Below, in pieces: positions 1 through 7,178 of a stretch of DNA of 64,000 bases. Position 1 is the first letter of the stretch; each line of letters begins with the position of its first letter. The stretch is from Pseudoalteromonas sp. XI10 (GTDB lineage Bacteria > Pseudomonadota > Gammaproteobacteria > Enterobacterales > Alteromonadaceae): contig NZ_LOPY01000021.1 in NCBI RefSeq assembly GCF_001469895.1, forward strand, positions 124,001-188,000, in the 5' to 3' direction. The notes under the pieces are model-generated. The model saw nothing but the letters and a program-made list of their open reading frames with translations, did no database searches and was not told where the DNA came from. Both the position numbers and the translations under genes were made by a program.

Positions 1-717
1 TTCCTCACGTTGTGATTTCATCCACGCCCACAGTTGCTCAGGTCTACTGCCCTCGTTAGAAGAAAATGGCACATCGGGAAGGTTAGTGTCTCGGAATAAA
101 ATGTTGCGATGTTGGTTTGCCCCGCCTGGAGCAGATGTCCATTCATAAGCATGAATGGTGGTGAATTTACCTGGCTCGTAATGCGCTTCTGTGGCCTCAA
201 TATTTTTTTGCCATGTTGACTTAACCGCCTCTGTACCTTGATAAAAGTCAGGGTGGGGACTCCCGCCTCCAGCTAGAGGAGTAAGTACATATTGATTGTA
301 AAGTTTGAGAGCTGTGGTTAAATCCTTTGCTTCCCTAAATGCTTTGGCAATTTCATGGTCATAACCCGGCGCACCTTCATTCATTAAACTGTATGCTTCA
401 CCCATGAATTCAGAATGGTCAGTTACAGCAACAAAATCTAGTGGTCGTTTAATTTTGTGCATACTGCCGTTGACCATCATTTTTTCGCCTTTGGCAAATC
501 GGTATGCGTCCTCAGGTGTTAACCTGTTCCCTGCAATAAATGCATCCATTGAGACGCCGGTATGAACATGTGTTTCGCCAAAGTAAGCGTCTTTTAATGG
601 ATTTTTCTTTACTTTGGCTTCAGCTTCTTCCCAAGAATTAGCTGCTGCCGCACTGCTAATACAATAAATTGCAGGCAACATAAGCAGGCATATTAATGAG
701 CGTAAAGAGGTAGTCAT
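1..717 (-). CDS. DUF3604 domain-containing exported protein (partial, N-terminal 239 residues)
   Basis: The reading frame runs off the left edge, so only the N-terminal 239 residues are present. Residues 1-25 look like a signal peptide (basic start, leucine-rich core, SSAAAA), so the protein is probably exported. The body begins with a metal-ligand style segment, YFGETHVHTGVSMDAF, followed by FVAVTDHSEFMG. This matches the PHP-like phosphoesterase fold of the DUF3604 family, whose substrate is not established. DUF3604 genes are often found near sulfatases, and a decayed arylsulfatase tail lies just upstream (928-1204). No RBS-based start conflict was seen; the ATG at 717 directly precedes the signal peptide. 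Confidence 0.8.
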   Translation of the reverse strand, partial: MTTSLRSLICLLMLPAIYCISSAAAANSWEEAEAKVKKNPLKDAYFGETHVHTGVSMDAFIAGNRLTPEDAYRFAKGEKMMVNGSMHKIKRPLDFVAVTDHSEFMGEAYSLMNEGAPGYDHEIAKAFREAKDLTTALKLYNQYVLTPLAGGGSPHPDFYQGTEAVKSTWQKNIEATEAHYEPGKFTTIHAYEWTSAPGGANQHRNILFRDTNLPDVPFSSNEGSRPEQLWAWMKSQREE

Positions 718-890
718 AACGAGAATCCTTTTGACGAGTGAGCAAAATACATCCAATACTTATTAAAGTTAATATCAGTAAGGGGTTAACGCAACATATC
801 GACAGAAAAATAAAATGAGAGAGTTAGTAGTAACCATATACCCAAATGATAGTCTCTAACTATTTAGCAGAAATCTAAAAATAGTTAATA

Positions 891-920
891 CTCTGACCCC
901 CTGTTAACAGGGGGGCAGAG
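891..920. terminator. Strong hairpin, terminator-like
   Basis: A 13-bp inverted repeat with one mismatch (CTCTG, then C/G runs) is centred on GTTAAC. It lies just past the 3' end of the arylsulfatase remnant read leftward, so it may be that gene's old terminator. The T-run on the leftward side is weak (ATTTTTAG after a gap). The rest of 718-927 shows no gene. Confidence 0.45.
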
Positions 921-927
921 TAAACTG

Positions 928-1204
928 TTATTTCAGTTCATATTCAATCTTATGTAATTGACCAGTAAAAGCGAATGGCGCTTTATCGTAGTAGCTTCGT
1001 GTAACAGTTGAGCCAAGATCTTGGCCACCGTTAGGCGCTTTTCCTTGTTGGGTATATTCAAGGGTAAGCGTGACCTCGCCTGAAGGTAAGCTTGATCAGA
1101 TTTAACAATATAGTGGTGCTCGTTAAAGAAGTTCATTACGTAAACAGGTTTACTGTCATCAATATATAAACTGTATCCAGCACTGCCGCCGCCAACAGCA
1201 ACTA
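928..1204 (-). pseudogene. Arylsulfatase C-terminal remnant (frameshifted)
   Basis: On the minus strand, an open frame beginning just after a TAA near 1218 encodes VAVGGGSAGYSLYIDDSKPV and then a VYVMNFFNEHHYIVKSD stretch. Near 1090 the frame must shift by one base to continue as LPSGEVTLTLEYTQQGKAPN and end in APFAFTGQLHKIEYELK plus stop at 928. The combined reading matches the C-terminal beta domain of sulfatases (the GGWSLY...KPVYVYNF pattern). The catalytic N-terminal domain with the CxPxR motif is absent. The linker before APFAFTG also looks shortened. This is clearly a dead fragment. Confidence 0.7.
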
Positions 1205-1222
1205 GGTATATTGAAAAAGTTT

Positions 1223-1430
1223 AGCCTAATAACAATTTTTATATCTCTAACAGGAAATGTCACCGAGCTGCAAACAAAGCAGCTGGTAGATGAGTTTATT
1301 CAAAACCAATATAAAGACCACTTACTTCCCAGAGTTAGTCTCTGATGATGAAAGTGATCCTCGTTGCTGCCCCAGCAAGAAAACAACTTTACGCTACCGT
1401 ATTTATAAGAGTGATTTAGTTAAGTTATAG
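1223..1430 (+). pseudogene. Probable decayed coding tail of unknown family
   Basis: Two overlapping plus-strand frames read like one protein end joined by a frameshift near 1330-1345. The first gives VTELQTKQLVDEFIQNQYKD. The second continues as FPELVSDDESDPRCCPSKKT and ends RYRIYKSDLVKL with stop at 1430. The Cys-Cys-Pro-Ser segment resembles some small exported proteins, but no family can be named. A short intact ORF of 46 codons starting at an ATG near 1292 is the alternative reading. A 10-bp hairpin follows immediately. Confidence 0.35.
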
Positions 1431-1455
1431 CCTGATTGTTTTGCTTCAGGCTATA
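1426..1455. terminator. Hairpin after the decayed tail
   Basis: Perfect 10-bp inverted repeat TATAGCCTGA / TCAGGCTATA with a 10-base loop. It overlaps the stop codon of the remnant at 1430 and faces the 3' end of the minus-strand gene that ends at 1465, so it may serve both directions. No long T-run is present. Confidence 0.5.
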
Positions 1456-1464
1456 AATCAAGAA

Positions 1465-1800
1465 TCAGCAAATATGATATTCACCATGTGGTTTGTTGCT
1501 GAACATAAAGGCTTGTAACTCAGATTTAAGTACTTCGACGATGTCGTTTGTAAAGGGCGTTCTGATTTCACCAGAGTCTAAATATCTAAGTAAATCAATT
1601 TCATGTTTGAGTGCAGACTGAATAGAATAGCTAATTGGGTAAGTAACTTTAAACTGCTTACGTGATATCACGTTGTCGTGGTTTTCAATTTCAACATAAA
1701 AAGTTAATTGCTCGTCTTCTTCGCAAATGTCGCTACAGCTGCCTTGCTCACGAATACAATCTAAAACAATATTTCTGATGAAAATATCAAATTCGTTCAT
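1465..1800 (-). CDS. Hypothetical protein, 111 aa
   Basis: Not recognised. The protein is soluble-looking and acidic, with no signal peptide or membrane segment. Residues 19-26 hold CSDICEED, giving three of its cysteines with the one at position 15, and the C-terminus ends in HGEYHIC. The ATG is preceded by GAGGGATTAAT, a good ribosome binding site, which supports a real gene. It stands alone between a decayed region and the first copy of the intergenic repeat, so context gives no hint of function. Confidence 0.55.
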   Translation of the reverse strand: MNEFDIFIRNIVLDCIREQGSCSDICEEDEQLTFYVEIENHDNVISRKQFKVTYPISYSIQSALKHEIDLLRYLDSGEIRTPFTNDIVEVLKSELQAFMFSNKPHGEYHIC

Positions 1801-1977
1801 ATTAATCCCTCAATTTTTGCCCATCCATTGGGTACAACTGAAATCTAGCAAAAAATAATTAATCTAGCCAACTCAATTTTGCAGCTTTTGGATTAACTCT
1901 TTCTGAATGGGTTGGTTTAAAAGCATTAGAGGGACGTAGGAGTTAGTTAATAGAGAATAGTCGTTAGAGGATAGGAT

Positions 1978-2289
1978 GCGCGAAACAAGTTTCACGCCTA
2001 CGTTGTAGCAGCGGCTTTATGCCGCGTCATTGATAAATTTTTACGAGAAACGAGAAACGAGAAACGAGAAACGAGATAAGAGATACGAGATAAGAGATAC
2101 GAGATACGAGATAAAACGCGATGTAAAATCGCTGCTACACAATTAGGTCCATTATAAATATAAAATCTGACGGGCTAAAGCCCGACCTACAATGTAGGTC
2201 TTCATTTATGGCGACTAGGGGTGAGGTAGACGCGCATCTCGCAACTCGATCCTCGTAACTTTCCCCTTTCCCCTAGTTACTCGCTAACT
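1978..2289. repeat. Composite REP-like element, copy 1
   Basis: A 312-bp intergenic element that recurs at 3605-3930. It contains five hairpins each headed by GTAG: unit A 1978-2001 (minus), B 2005-2026 (plus), C 2117-2138 (minus), D 2169-2190 (minus) and E 2194-2215 (plus). A/B and D/E are inverted pairs whose GTAG ends meet as CTAC-GTT-GTAG and CTAC-AAT-GTAG. Between B and C lies an array of a 7-bp unit (CGAGAAA, then CGAGATA variants). The right end carries the reverse-complement motif (CTCG repeated). The GTAG-hairpin design is the hallmark of REP sequences moved by RAYT transposases; no RAYT gene is in the window. Confidence 0.85.
2050..2115. repeat. 7-bp tandem array in repeat copy 1
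   Basis: Head-to-tail CGAGAAA units (about four) followed by degenerate CGAGATA/AGAGATA units. The unit count and the degeneracy pattern differ from copy 2, as expected for slippage. There are no unique spacers, so this is not a CRISPR array. Confidence 0.8.
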
Positions 2290-2377
2290 TACCCCAGACA
2301 ACTAACCAGTTGTTTTGTATTTCGTTAATAGGCACACTGATAAGTCAAAAACAGGATATGTGAAGCAAGGTTTTGTA

Positions 2378-2791
2378 ATGAAAAATGAGATAAAGCAACA
2401 CATCGGTAGTGTTGCATTAGTGGTAAATGATTACGATGAAGCTATAGCCTTCTACACCGAAAAATTACAATTCACATTGCTCGAAGATACCGATTTAGGA
2501 GAGGGTAAACGGTGGGTTCTAGTCTCGCCACCGGGTTCTAATGGCACACACCTCTTGCTTGCAAAAGCCAGTAATCAGCAGCAAATGCACGCTGTTGGTA
2601 ATCAAACCGGTGGTCGAGTATTTTTGTTCTTACACAGCAATGATTTTTGGCGTGATTACAACAGTATGAAGAGTAAAGGTGTTGTATTTAATGAATCGCC
2701 AAGAGAAGAGCCTTACGGCACCGTAGTGGTGTTTCAAGATTTATACGGCAATAAATGGGACTTACTTGAACTTAAACACCCTAAAGGTTAA
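2378..2791 (+). CDS. VOC family (glyoxalase/bleomycin resistance-like) protein
   Basis: A 137-residue single-chain vicinal-oxygen-chelate protein. The N-terminal strand IGSVALVVNDYDEAIAFYTE and the C-terminal PYGTVVVFQDLYGNKWDLLE are the paired beta-alpha-beta-beta-beta signatures. His11 (QHIGSV) and the Glu near the end (LLELK) are in the usual metal-ligand places. A longer frame opens upstream at a TTG, but the ATG at 2378 has AAGG seven bases before it and matches the family's start. The substrate is not predictable. It is the first gene of a small block flanked by the two repeat copies; the next gene follows 29 bases downstream. Confidence 0.8.
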   Translation: MKNEIKQHIGSVALVVNDYDEAIAFYTEKLQFTLLEDTDLGEGKRWVLVSPPGSNGTHLLLAKASNQQQMHAVGNQTGGRVFLFLHSNDFWRDYNSMKSKGVVFNESPREEPYGTVVVFQDLYGNKWDLLELKHPKG

Positions 2792-2820
2792 AAATGGCTG
2801 GAGGGATTAGGAGTCGCTCA

Positions 2821-3336
2821 ATGAAAACAAATACCGCTTCTCAATTTTTATGGTTTGTTTTTATTATTCCAGCTATTTGGTTCTCAATAGCTGTGATTGA
2901 TAAAATGTTCTACGGTGTTGAACTTGTTTGTGCGAGTGCATTGATAGGTTTTATCGTAGGGTTGTTACTACATAAGAAAGTAAACCCATCTGAGCTTTGG
3001 GATAGTTATGTAGATAAAAGGAGTTTTTTCAGAAGTCAGCGAAGAACGACCTATATGTTTATTTTGCTTACCGTGGTCGGCTTCTTAAATTTACATACTC
3101 TTATAGGTGAGCCTAAGACTGTCATTACGGAAATAGTAGACAAAAGAATTAGCACAGGGAGAGTTTCGAAAAATATTTTGGTCATTTCTCCAATTGAGTT
3201 TGGACCATTTAATTTAAATGTGAGCGAAAAACTTTGGCAGTCACAAGCCGTTGGTGATCAATTAGCTATTACAGTTCAAGAAAATATTTTTGGGTTAAAT
3301 GTTGTAACTAATTACACATCTGCAAATTCACAATAG
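2821..3336 (+). CDS. Hypothetical membrane protein, 171 aa
   Basis: Not recognised. Three membrane segments are visible: about residues 9-28 (FLWFVFIIPAIWFSIAVI), 33-50 (VELVCASALIGFIVGLLL) and 78-95 (TYMFILLTVVGFLNL). A hydrophilic C-terminal tail of about 75 residues follows and is probably outside the cytoplasm. An upstream in-frame ATG at 2794 exists, but AGGAG lies eight bases before the ATG at 2821, which is preferred. It is probably co-transcribed with the VOC gene and the 78-residue gene that begins 4 bases after its stop. Confidence 0.6.
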   Translation: MKTNTASQFLWFVFIIPAIWFSIAVIDKMFYGVELVCASALIGFIVGLLLHKKVNPSELWDSYVDKRSFFRSQRRTTYMFILLTVVGFLNLHTLIGEPKTVITEIVDKRISTGRVSKNILVISPIEFGPFNLNVSEKLWQSQAVGDQLAITVQENIFGLNVVTNYTSANSQ

Positions 3337-3340
3337 AGTA

Positions 3341-3577
3341 ATGATGAATAATAAAGAAAGAAAAGAGCTAATCTTAAACTCGCTTGATGAGCAATCCTTC
3401 GATGATATCAATGATGCATTTAGCCATATTGGTGGTGACGTCAGCGCTTTAGAGGCCGTCCCGTTCGGATTGAGAAATGAAGTGATACGAATATTTGAAG
3501 ATCTTGCCGATGGTGTAATTAATTCTAAAGAGTCCATTGAAAGGCTTCATGCATTTGTGAGTTCAGTGCCTGATTAA
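3341..3577 (+). CDS. Hypothetical small acidic protein, 78 aa
   Basis: Not recognised. A short soluble helical protein (RKELILNSLDEQSFDDIND near the N-terminus, IRIFEDLADGVINSKESIER later) with many acidic residues and no cysteines. It starts at ATGATG right after the stop of the membrane protein, so translational coupling is likely; the RBS is weak. It could assist the upstream membrane protein, but nothing in the sequence proves this. Repeat copy 2 begins 27 bases after its stop. Confidence 0.55.
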   Translation: MMNNKERKELILNSLDEQSFDDINDAFSHIGGDVSALEAVPFGLRNEVIRIFEDLADGVINSKESIERLHAFVSSVPD

Positions 3578-3604
3578 ACCTCTAACTCCTTTAAGGAAAA
3601 CGGC

Positions 3605-3930
3605 GCGCGAAACAAGTTTCACGCCTACGTTGTAGCAGCGGCTTTATGCCGCGTCATTGATAAATTTTTACGAGAAACGAGAAACGAGAAACGAGAAACG
3701 AGAAACGAGGGATGAGAAACGAAATACGAGAGGCGAGATAAAACACGATGTAAAATCGCTGCTACACAATCAGGTCCATTCCAAATATAAAATCTGACTG
3801 GCTGAAGCCCGACTTACAATATAGGTCGTCATTTATGGCGACAAGGGGGGAGGTAGACGCGCATCTCGCATCTCGATCCTCGTAATTCGAACCTCGCAAC
3901 TTTCCCCTTTGCCCCTTGAAACTTGCTAAC
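3605..3930. repeat. Composite REP-like element, copy 2
   Basis: A 326-bp direct repeat of 1978-2289. Hairpin units: A 3605-3628, B 3632-3653, C 3744-3765, D 3796-3817 and E 3821-3842. Unit D has lost its perfect CTAC end (now TTAC) and unit E begins ATAG instead of GTAG, so this copy is more decayed at its right half. The left 70 bases are identical to copy 1. It ends flush with the stop codon of mesD at 3931. Confidence 0.85.
3669..3738. repeat. 7-bp tandem array in repeat copy 2
   Basis: Five perfect CGAGAAA units followed by degenerate units (CGAGGGATGAGAAACGAAATA and similar). It has one more perfect unit than copy 1. Confidence 0.8.
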
Positions 3931-4959
3931 TCAATTACTAACCTCACCCCTCACTATCTCTGCGCCTTTACTTAGCGCACTGAGTTTGGCGCTTGCTATG
4001 TGGCGAGGGAGGGGCGCCATACCACAATTTGTGCATGGGTAAAGCTTGTCGGCATCAACATACTTCAGGGCTTCGCGTAATGTATGTGCTACCTCATCAG
4101 GAGTTTCAATATCATTGCTCGCTACATCAATGGCACCAACCATCACTTTTTTGCCGCGTATAAGTGCTAATAGCTCAATGGGCACGCGAGAGTTGTGGCA
4201 CTCAAGCGAAATAATATCGATATTCGATTTTTGAAGTTTCGGGAATACTTCTTCGTATTGACGCCATTCATTGCCCAGTGTTTGTTTCCAATCAGTGTTG
4301 GCTTTAATGCCATAGCCGTAGCAAATGTGCACGGCGGTTTCGCACTTTAAGCCTTCGATTGCTCTTTCTAGGCACTTAATACCCCAATCATTAACATCAT
4401 CGAAGAACACATTAAACGCAGGCTCATCAAATTGAATAATATCAACACCCGCAGCTTCGAGCTCTTTCGCTTCTTGATTGAGGATTTTGGCAAATTCCCA
4501 CGCTAGTTTTTCACGGCTTTGATAGTGGGCGTCATACAAGGTGTCGATCATGGTCATAGGCCCTGGTAATGCCCATTTTATAGGTTGCTTGGTTTGCGAA
4601 CGCAAAAACTTGGCGTCTTCAACAAACACTGGTTTGCTGCGTGATACCGGGCCAATCACACTTGGTACACTGGCTTCGTAGCGATTACGAATGGTCACTG
4701 TTTTACGGTTCTCAAAATCAACGCCATTTAAGTGTTCGATAAAGGTCGTTACAAAGTGTTGGCGGGTTTGCTCGCCGTCGCTCACTATATCAACGCCAGC
4801 TTGTTGTTGCTCTTGTAAGGCAACACGCAGCGCGTCTTGTTTGCCGTCGATAAGTTCTGCACCTTGCAACTTCCAAGGTGACCATAAGGTTTCAGGCTCA
4901 GCAAGCCAAGCTGGTTTTGGTAAACTGCCTGCTGTCGATGTTGGTAATAACTTTTTCAT
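3931..4959 (-). CDS. mesD: MetE C-terminal-like methionine synthase, MesD type
   Basis: A 342-residue protein equivalent to only the catalytic C-terminal barrel of MetE; the folate-binding N-terminal half is absent. Zinc-site features of the family are visible: AVHICYGYG (His-x-Cys), a Glu in SLECHNS, and a second Cys in YPCTNCGMAP. The start at 4959 is preceded by GAGAG and gives the typical MKKLLPTSTAGSLPKPAWL beginning; a longer upstream frame is ignored. Eleven bases separate it from the DUF1852 gene upstream. That pairing is the MesD/MesX system, which makes methionine without methyl-folate and is reported to need oxygen. The methyl donor is not established. Confidence 0.85.
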   Translation of the reverse strand: MKKLLPTSTAGSLPKPAWLAEPETLWSPWKLQGAELIDGKQDALRVALQEQQQAGVDIVSDGEQTRQHFVTTFIEHLNGVDFENRKTVTIRNRYEASVPSVIGPVSRSKPVFVEDAKFLRSQTKQPIKWALPGPMTMIDTLYDAHYQSREKLAWEFAKILNQEAKELEAAGVDIIQFDEPAFNVFFDDVNDWGIKCLERAIEGLKCETAVHICYGYGIKANTDWKQTLGNEWRQYEEVFPKLQKSNIDIISLECHNSRVPIELLALIRGKKVMVGAIDVASNDIETPDEVAHTLREALKYVDADKLYPCTNCGMAPLPRHIASAKLSALSKGAEIVRGEVSN

Positions 4960-4970
4960 TTTTACTCTCA

Positions 4971-5948
4971 TTAAATTGCGTAGTTGGCAGACCATTTTTC
5001 AAGTACTGATTGATAAGGCTTAATAAAGTGTTGCTCAGTAAATTTACCTTGTTCAATCGCCAGTTGGCTGCGCTCTTCACGGTCGTAAACAATTTGCGTG
5101 ATAGAGTGATCGGCGTTTCTTAAATTGGGTTGATAGCAACTACCCGCCACGGCATTGGCGTTATAAATTTCTGGACGGTAGATTTTCTGGAATGTTTCCA
5201 TGGTGCTAATTGTGCTGATCAACTCTAAGTTGGTGTAATCGTTCAGCAAGTCACCAAAGAAATAAAACGCCAGCGGAGCGACTGTGTTTGGTGGCATAAA
5301 ATAGCGCACCTGCAAGCCCATTTTTTTAAAGTATTGCTCGGTTAATGACGACTCATTTGGTAGGTACTCTGCACCTAAAATTGGGTGTTGGTTTTCTGTA
5401 CGATGGTAGGTTTTGTTATCAGACACGCTTAAACAAATAACCGGTGGTTTTTTAAAGTGCTGCTTGTAAGTCTCTGAGTCAATAAAGTATTTAAATAGTT
5501 TACCGTGTAAGTCACCAAAGTTTTCGGGAATGCTAAACTCGTTTTTCGCTTTATTATGATCAAGCAGCAGTACGCTAAAATCATAATCACGCACGTAAGA
5601 TGAAAAGTTATTACCAACAATACCTTCGATACGTTCATTAGTTTGGTGATCAATGATATTAGTTTTTAGTACTTCAATTGACGGGAATGCCTCTGTGCTT
5701 TGTGCAATTTCTAAATCAACAGAGATGATCTCAAGCTCTACAGAGTAGCGGTCGCCTTGCGGGTTATCCCAGTTTGCTAGCGCATTAAAGCGGCTATCAA
5801 TCATTTTTAATGCATTACGCAAATTCTGTTGGCGACTTTCACCGCGAGCTAGGTTTGCAAAGTTTGTGGTAAGTCGTGTGCTATTTGACGGATGATAATT
5901 TTCGTCGAGGCAAATGCTTTTAATTGTAAATCTGAAATCGTTGTTCAT
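4971..5948 (-). CDS. mesX: DUF1852 protein, MesX (partner of MesD)
   Basis: A 325-residue soluble protein of the DUF1852 family, with the typical opening FRFTIKSICLDENYHPSNST and the late segment EIYNANAVAGSCYQPNLR. DUF1852 is known as MesX, needed for MesD-type methionine synthase to work. It is the first gene of the mesX-mesD operon. About 380 bases lie upstream, with a probable MetJ site at 6175-6190 and no recognisable riboswitch. Repression by S-adenosylmethionine-loaded MetJ is the likely control. Confidence 0.85.
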   Translation of the reverse strand: MNNDFRFTIKSICLDENYHPSNSTRLTTNFANLARGESRQQNLRNALKMIDSRFNALANWDNPQGDRYSVELEIISVDLEIAQSTEAFPSIEVLKTNIIDHQTNERIEGIVGNNFSSYVRDYDFSVLLLDHNKAKNEFSIPENFGDLHGKLFKYFIDSETYKQHFKKPPVICLSVSDNKTYHRTENQHPILGAEYLPNESSLTEQYFKKMGLQVRYFMPPNTVAPLAFYFFGDLLNDYTNLELISTISTMETFQKIYRPEIYNANAVAGSCYQPNLRNADHSITQIVYDREERSQLAIEQGKFTEQHFIKPYQSVLEKWSANYAI

Positions 5949-6174
5949 GGCAATGTATCCAAAAGTCCTGAGATAAATGATTGCTGCTCACCTTCCTTAA
6001 ATCGCTAGGTCATTAACCTTAGGTTGCTCTGCAGCGGTAATGAATTTATACGTGGTCAGCACCATGAAGAAAAACGTTTTTATTTCAGGTAAAACATGAG
6101 GCAGATTCATGCTGCTTTGTTGTTTTAGTTCTAAAACAGCAACTGAGAATGAAAAAATGTTTCAAAGTTAACTT

Positions 6175-6190
6175 GGACATCTAGATTTCT
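6175..6190 (-). promoter_or_regulatory. Putative MetJ operator (two tandem met-boxes)
   Basis: On the minus strand this reads AGAAATCT AGATGTCC. Each 8-mer matches the met-box AGACGTCT at six of eight positions, and they sit directly in tandem as MetJ dimers require. It lies about 230 bases upstream of mesX. A MetR-like TGAGTAATATTCA (one mismatch to TGAAN5TTCA) lies further out at 6231-6243. The rest of 5949-6327 contains a short hairpin near 6120-6143 and no gene. Confidence 0.5.
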
Positions 6191-6230
6191 AAAGTGATTT
6201 ATTGGAGTTGCAGTAATTTCATATAAAACG

Positions 6231-6243
6231 TGAGTAATATTCA
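6231..6243. promoter_or_regulatory. MetR-like site
   Basis: TGAGTAATATTCA matches the LysR-type MetR motif TGAAN5TTCA with one mismatch and sits within a slightly longer dyad (GTGA...TCAC). It lies between mesX and the TauE/SafE gene, so it could act on either. The motif is short, so chance is possible. Confidence 0.3.
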
Positions 6244-6327
6244 CTACTTAACCCTACTTTTGAGAACAACCCCGTACTTTATTGTTGTTATACTCGGTTT
6301 CCTAAACCAACAACACAGACAAATACA

Positions 6328-7137
6328 ATGAATGAATTAATCGTGCTTATTATTGCCTGCGCCATACTTGGTAGCGGGGTGGGCTTTTTAGCGGGGCTCT
6401 TAGGGATTGGTGGAGGCCTAGTGATTGTGCCCATATTAAGCATGATCTTGCTGCACTTTCAGGTGTTACCTGCTGAGCAAGTTGTGCTGGTGGCGATTGC
6501 TACATCGCTTGCCTCAATTCTTTTTACTTCAACGTCATCAGCTATCGCTCACCATAAAAATGGTAATGTGCCTTGGCAATTGGCTCCGTGGGTTATGACT
6601 GGGGTTGCACTAGGCGCGCTTATCAGTGGCTTTTTGGCTTCGCTATTACCCGCAAATGTGGTGCGCATTGTATTCGCTTTGAGTGTGGTGCTTATTGCAT
6701 TAAAAATGATTTTCAGCAGTAAAAGAGACAGCCAATCAACACGAACGCTACCTAATAAAGGCCTTTTGACATTTTATACAACTATCACGGGTGCTCTATC
6801 AGCCATGATAGGTATTGGCGGTGGTGCGGTGCTTGTGCCGTTACTAACGTTTTTCTCGGTTGATATGAAAAAAGCCATTGGCTGTGCCTCGGCGTGCGGT
6901 ATTGTCATTGCGCTATTTGGATCTGTGGGCTATATCAGCTCGGGCAGTCAGTACTTTACATTAAAAGAGGGCTTTGCAGGCTTTGTTTATTTACCGGCCT
7001 TGTTTGGTATTGTTTGTACTTCGTGGTTTACCGCACCATTAGGTGCAAAAGCAACGCATCATTTGCCTGTGCCTACCATCAAGAAAATCTTTGCGGGGCT
7101 TTTGGTAATTATGGCTGTGAATATGCTTACAAAGTAG
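6328..7137 (+). CDS. TauE/SafE family (TSUP) membrane transporter
   Basis: A 269-residue integral membrane protein with about eight membrane segments. It carries the two internal glycine-rich repeats of the family, FLAGLLGIGGGLVIVPIL near residue 20 and LSAMIGIGGGAVLVPLLTF near residue 155. Members export sulfite or organosulfur compounds, and many are uncharacterised. It stands alone between the divergent mesX operon and a convergent LysR gene. A link to sulfur or methionine metabolism is suggested only by the neighbouring mesX-mesD. A -10-like TATACT lies about 35 bases before the ATG. Confidence 0.85.
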   Translation: MNELIVLIIACAILGSGVGFLAGLLGIGGGLVIVPILSMILLHFQVLPAEQVVLVAIATSLASILFTSTSSAIAHHKNGNVPWQLAPWVMTGVALGALISGFLASLLPANVVRIVFALSVVLIALKMIFSSKRDSQSTRTLPNKGLLTFYTTITGALSAMIGIGGGAVLVPLLTFFSVDMKKAIGCASACGIVIALFGSVGYISSGSQYFTLKEGFAGFVYLPALFGIVCTSWFTAPLGAKATHHLPVPTIKKIFAGLLVIMAVNMLTK

Positions 7138-7178
7138 TTAGTTTTAACCACTAAATCTACTTTGCGATTTATTTAAAG

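Noticed and set aside
2050-2115. Short direct repeats resembling a CRISPR array
   Set aside because: The unit is only 7 bp, there are no spacers and no cas genes in the window; it is a tandem array inside a repeated intergenic element.
2315-2377. N-terminal extension of the VOC gene from a TTG
   Set aside because: The extra residues do not match the family and the internal ATG at 2378 has a good RBS.
3762-3947. 61-codon minus-strand frame across repeat copy 2
   Set aside because: It lies inside the repeat element, which is built of hairpins, and shows no family similarity.
4691-5023. 110-codon plus-strand frame over mesD
   Set aside because: It lies antisense to well supported mesD/mesX coding sequence and has no domain or RBS; a shadow frame.
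5949-6327. Possible SAM or cobalamin riboswitch before mesX
   Set aside because: No conserved box or helix pattern of either class could be found; met-boxes explain the likely control better.
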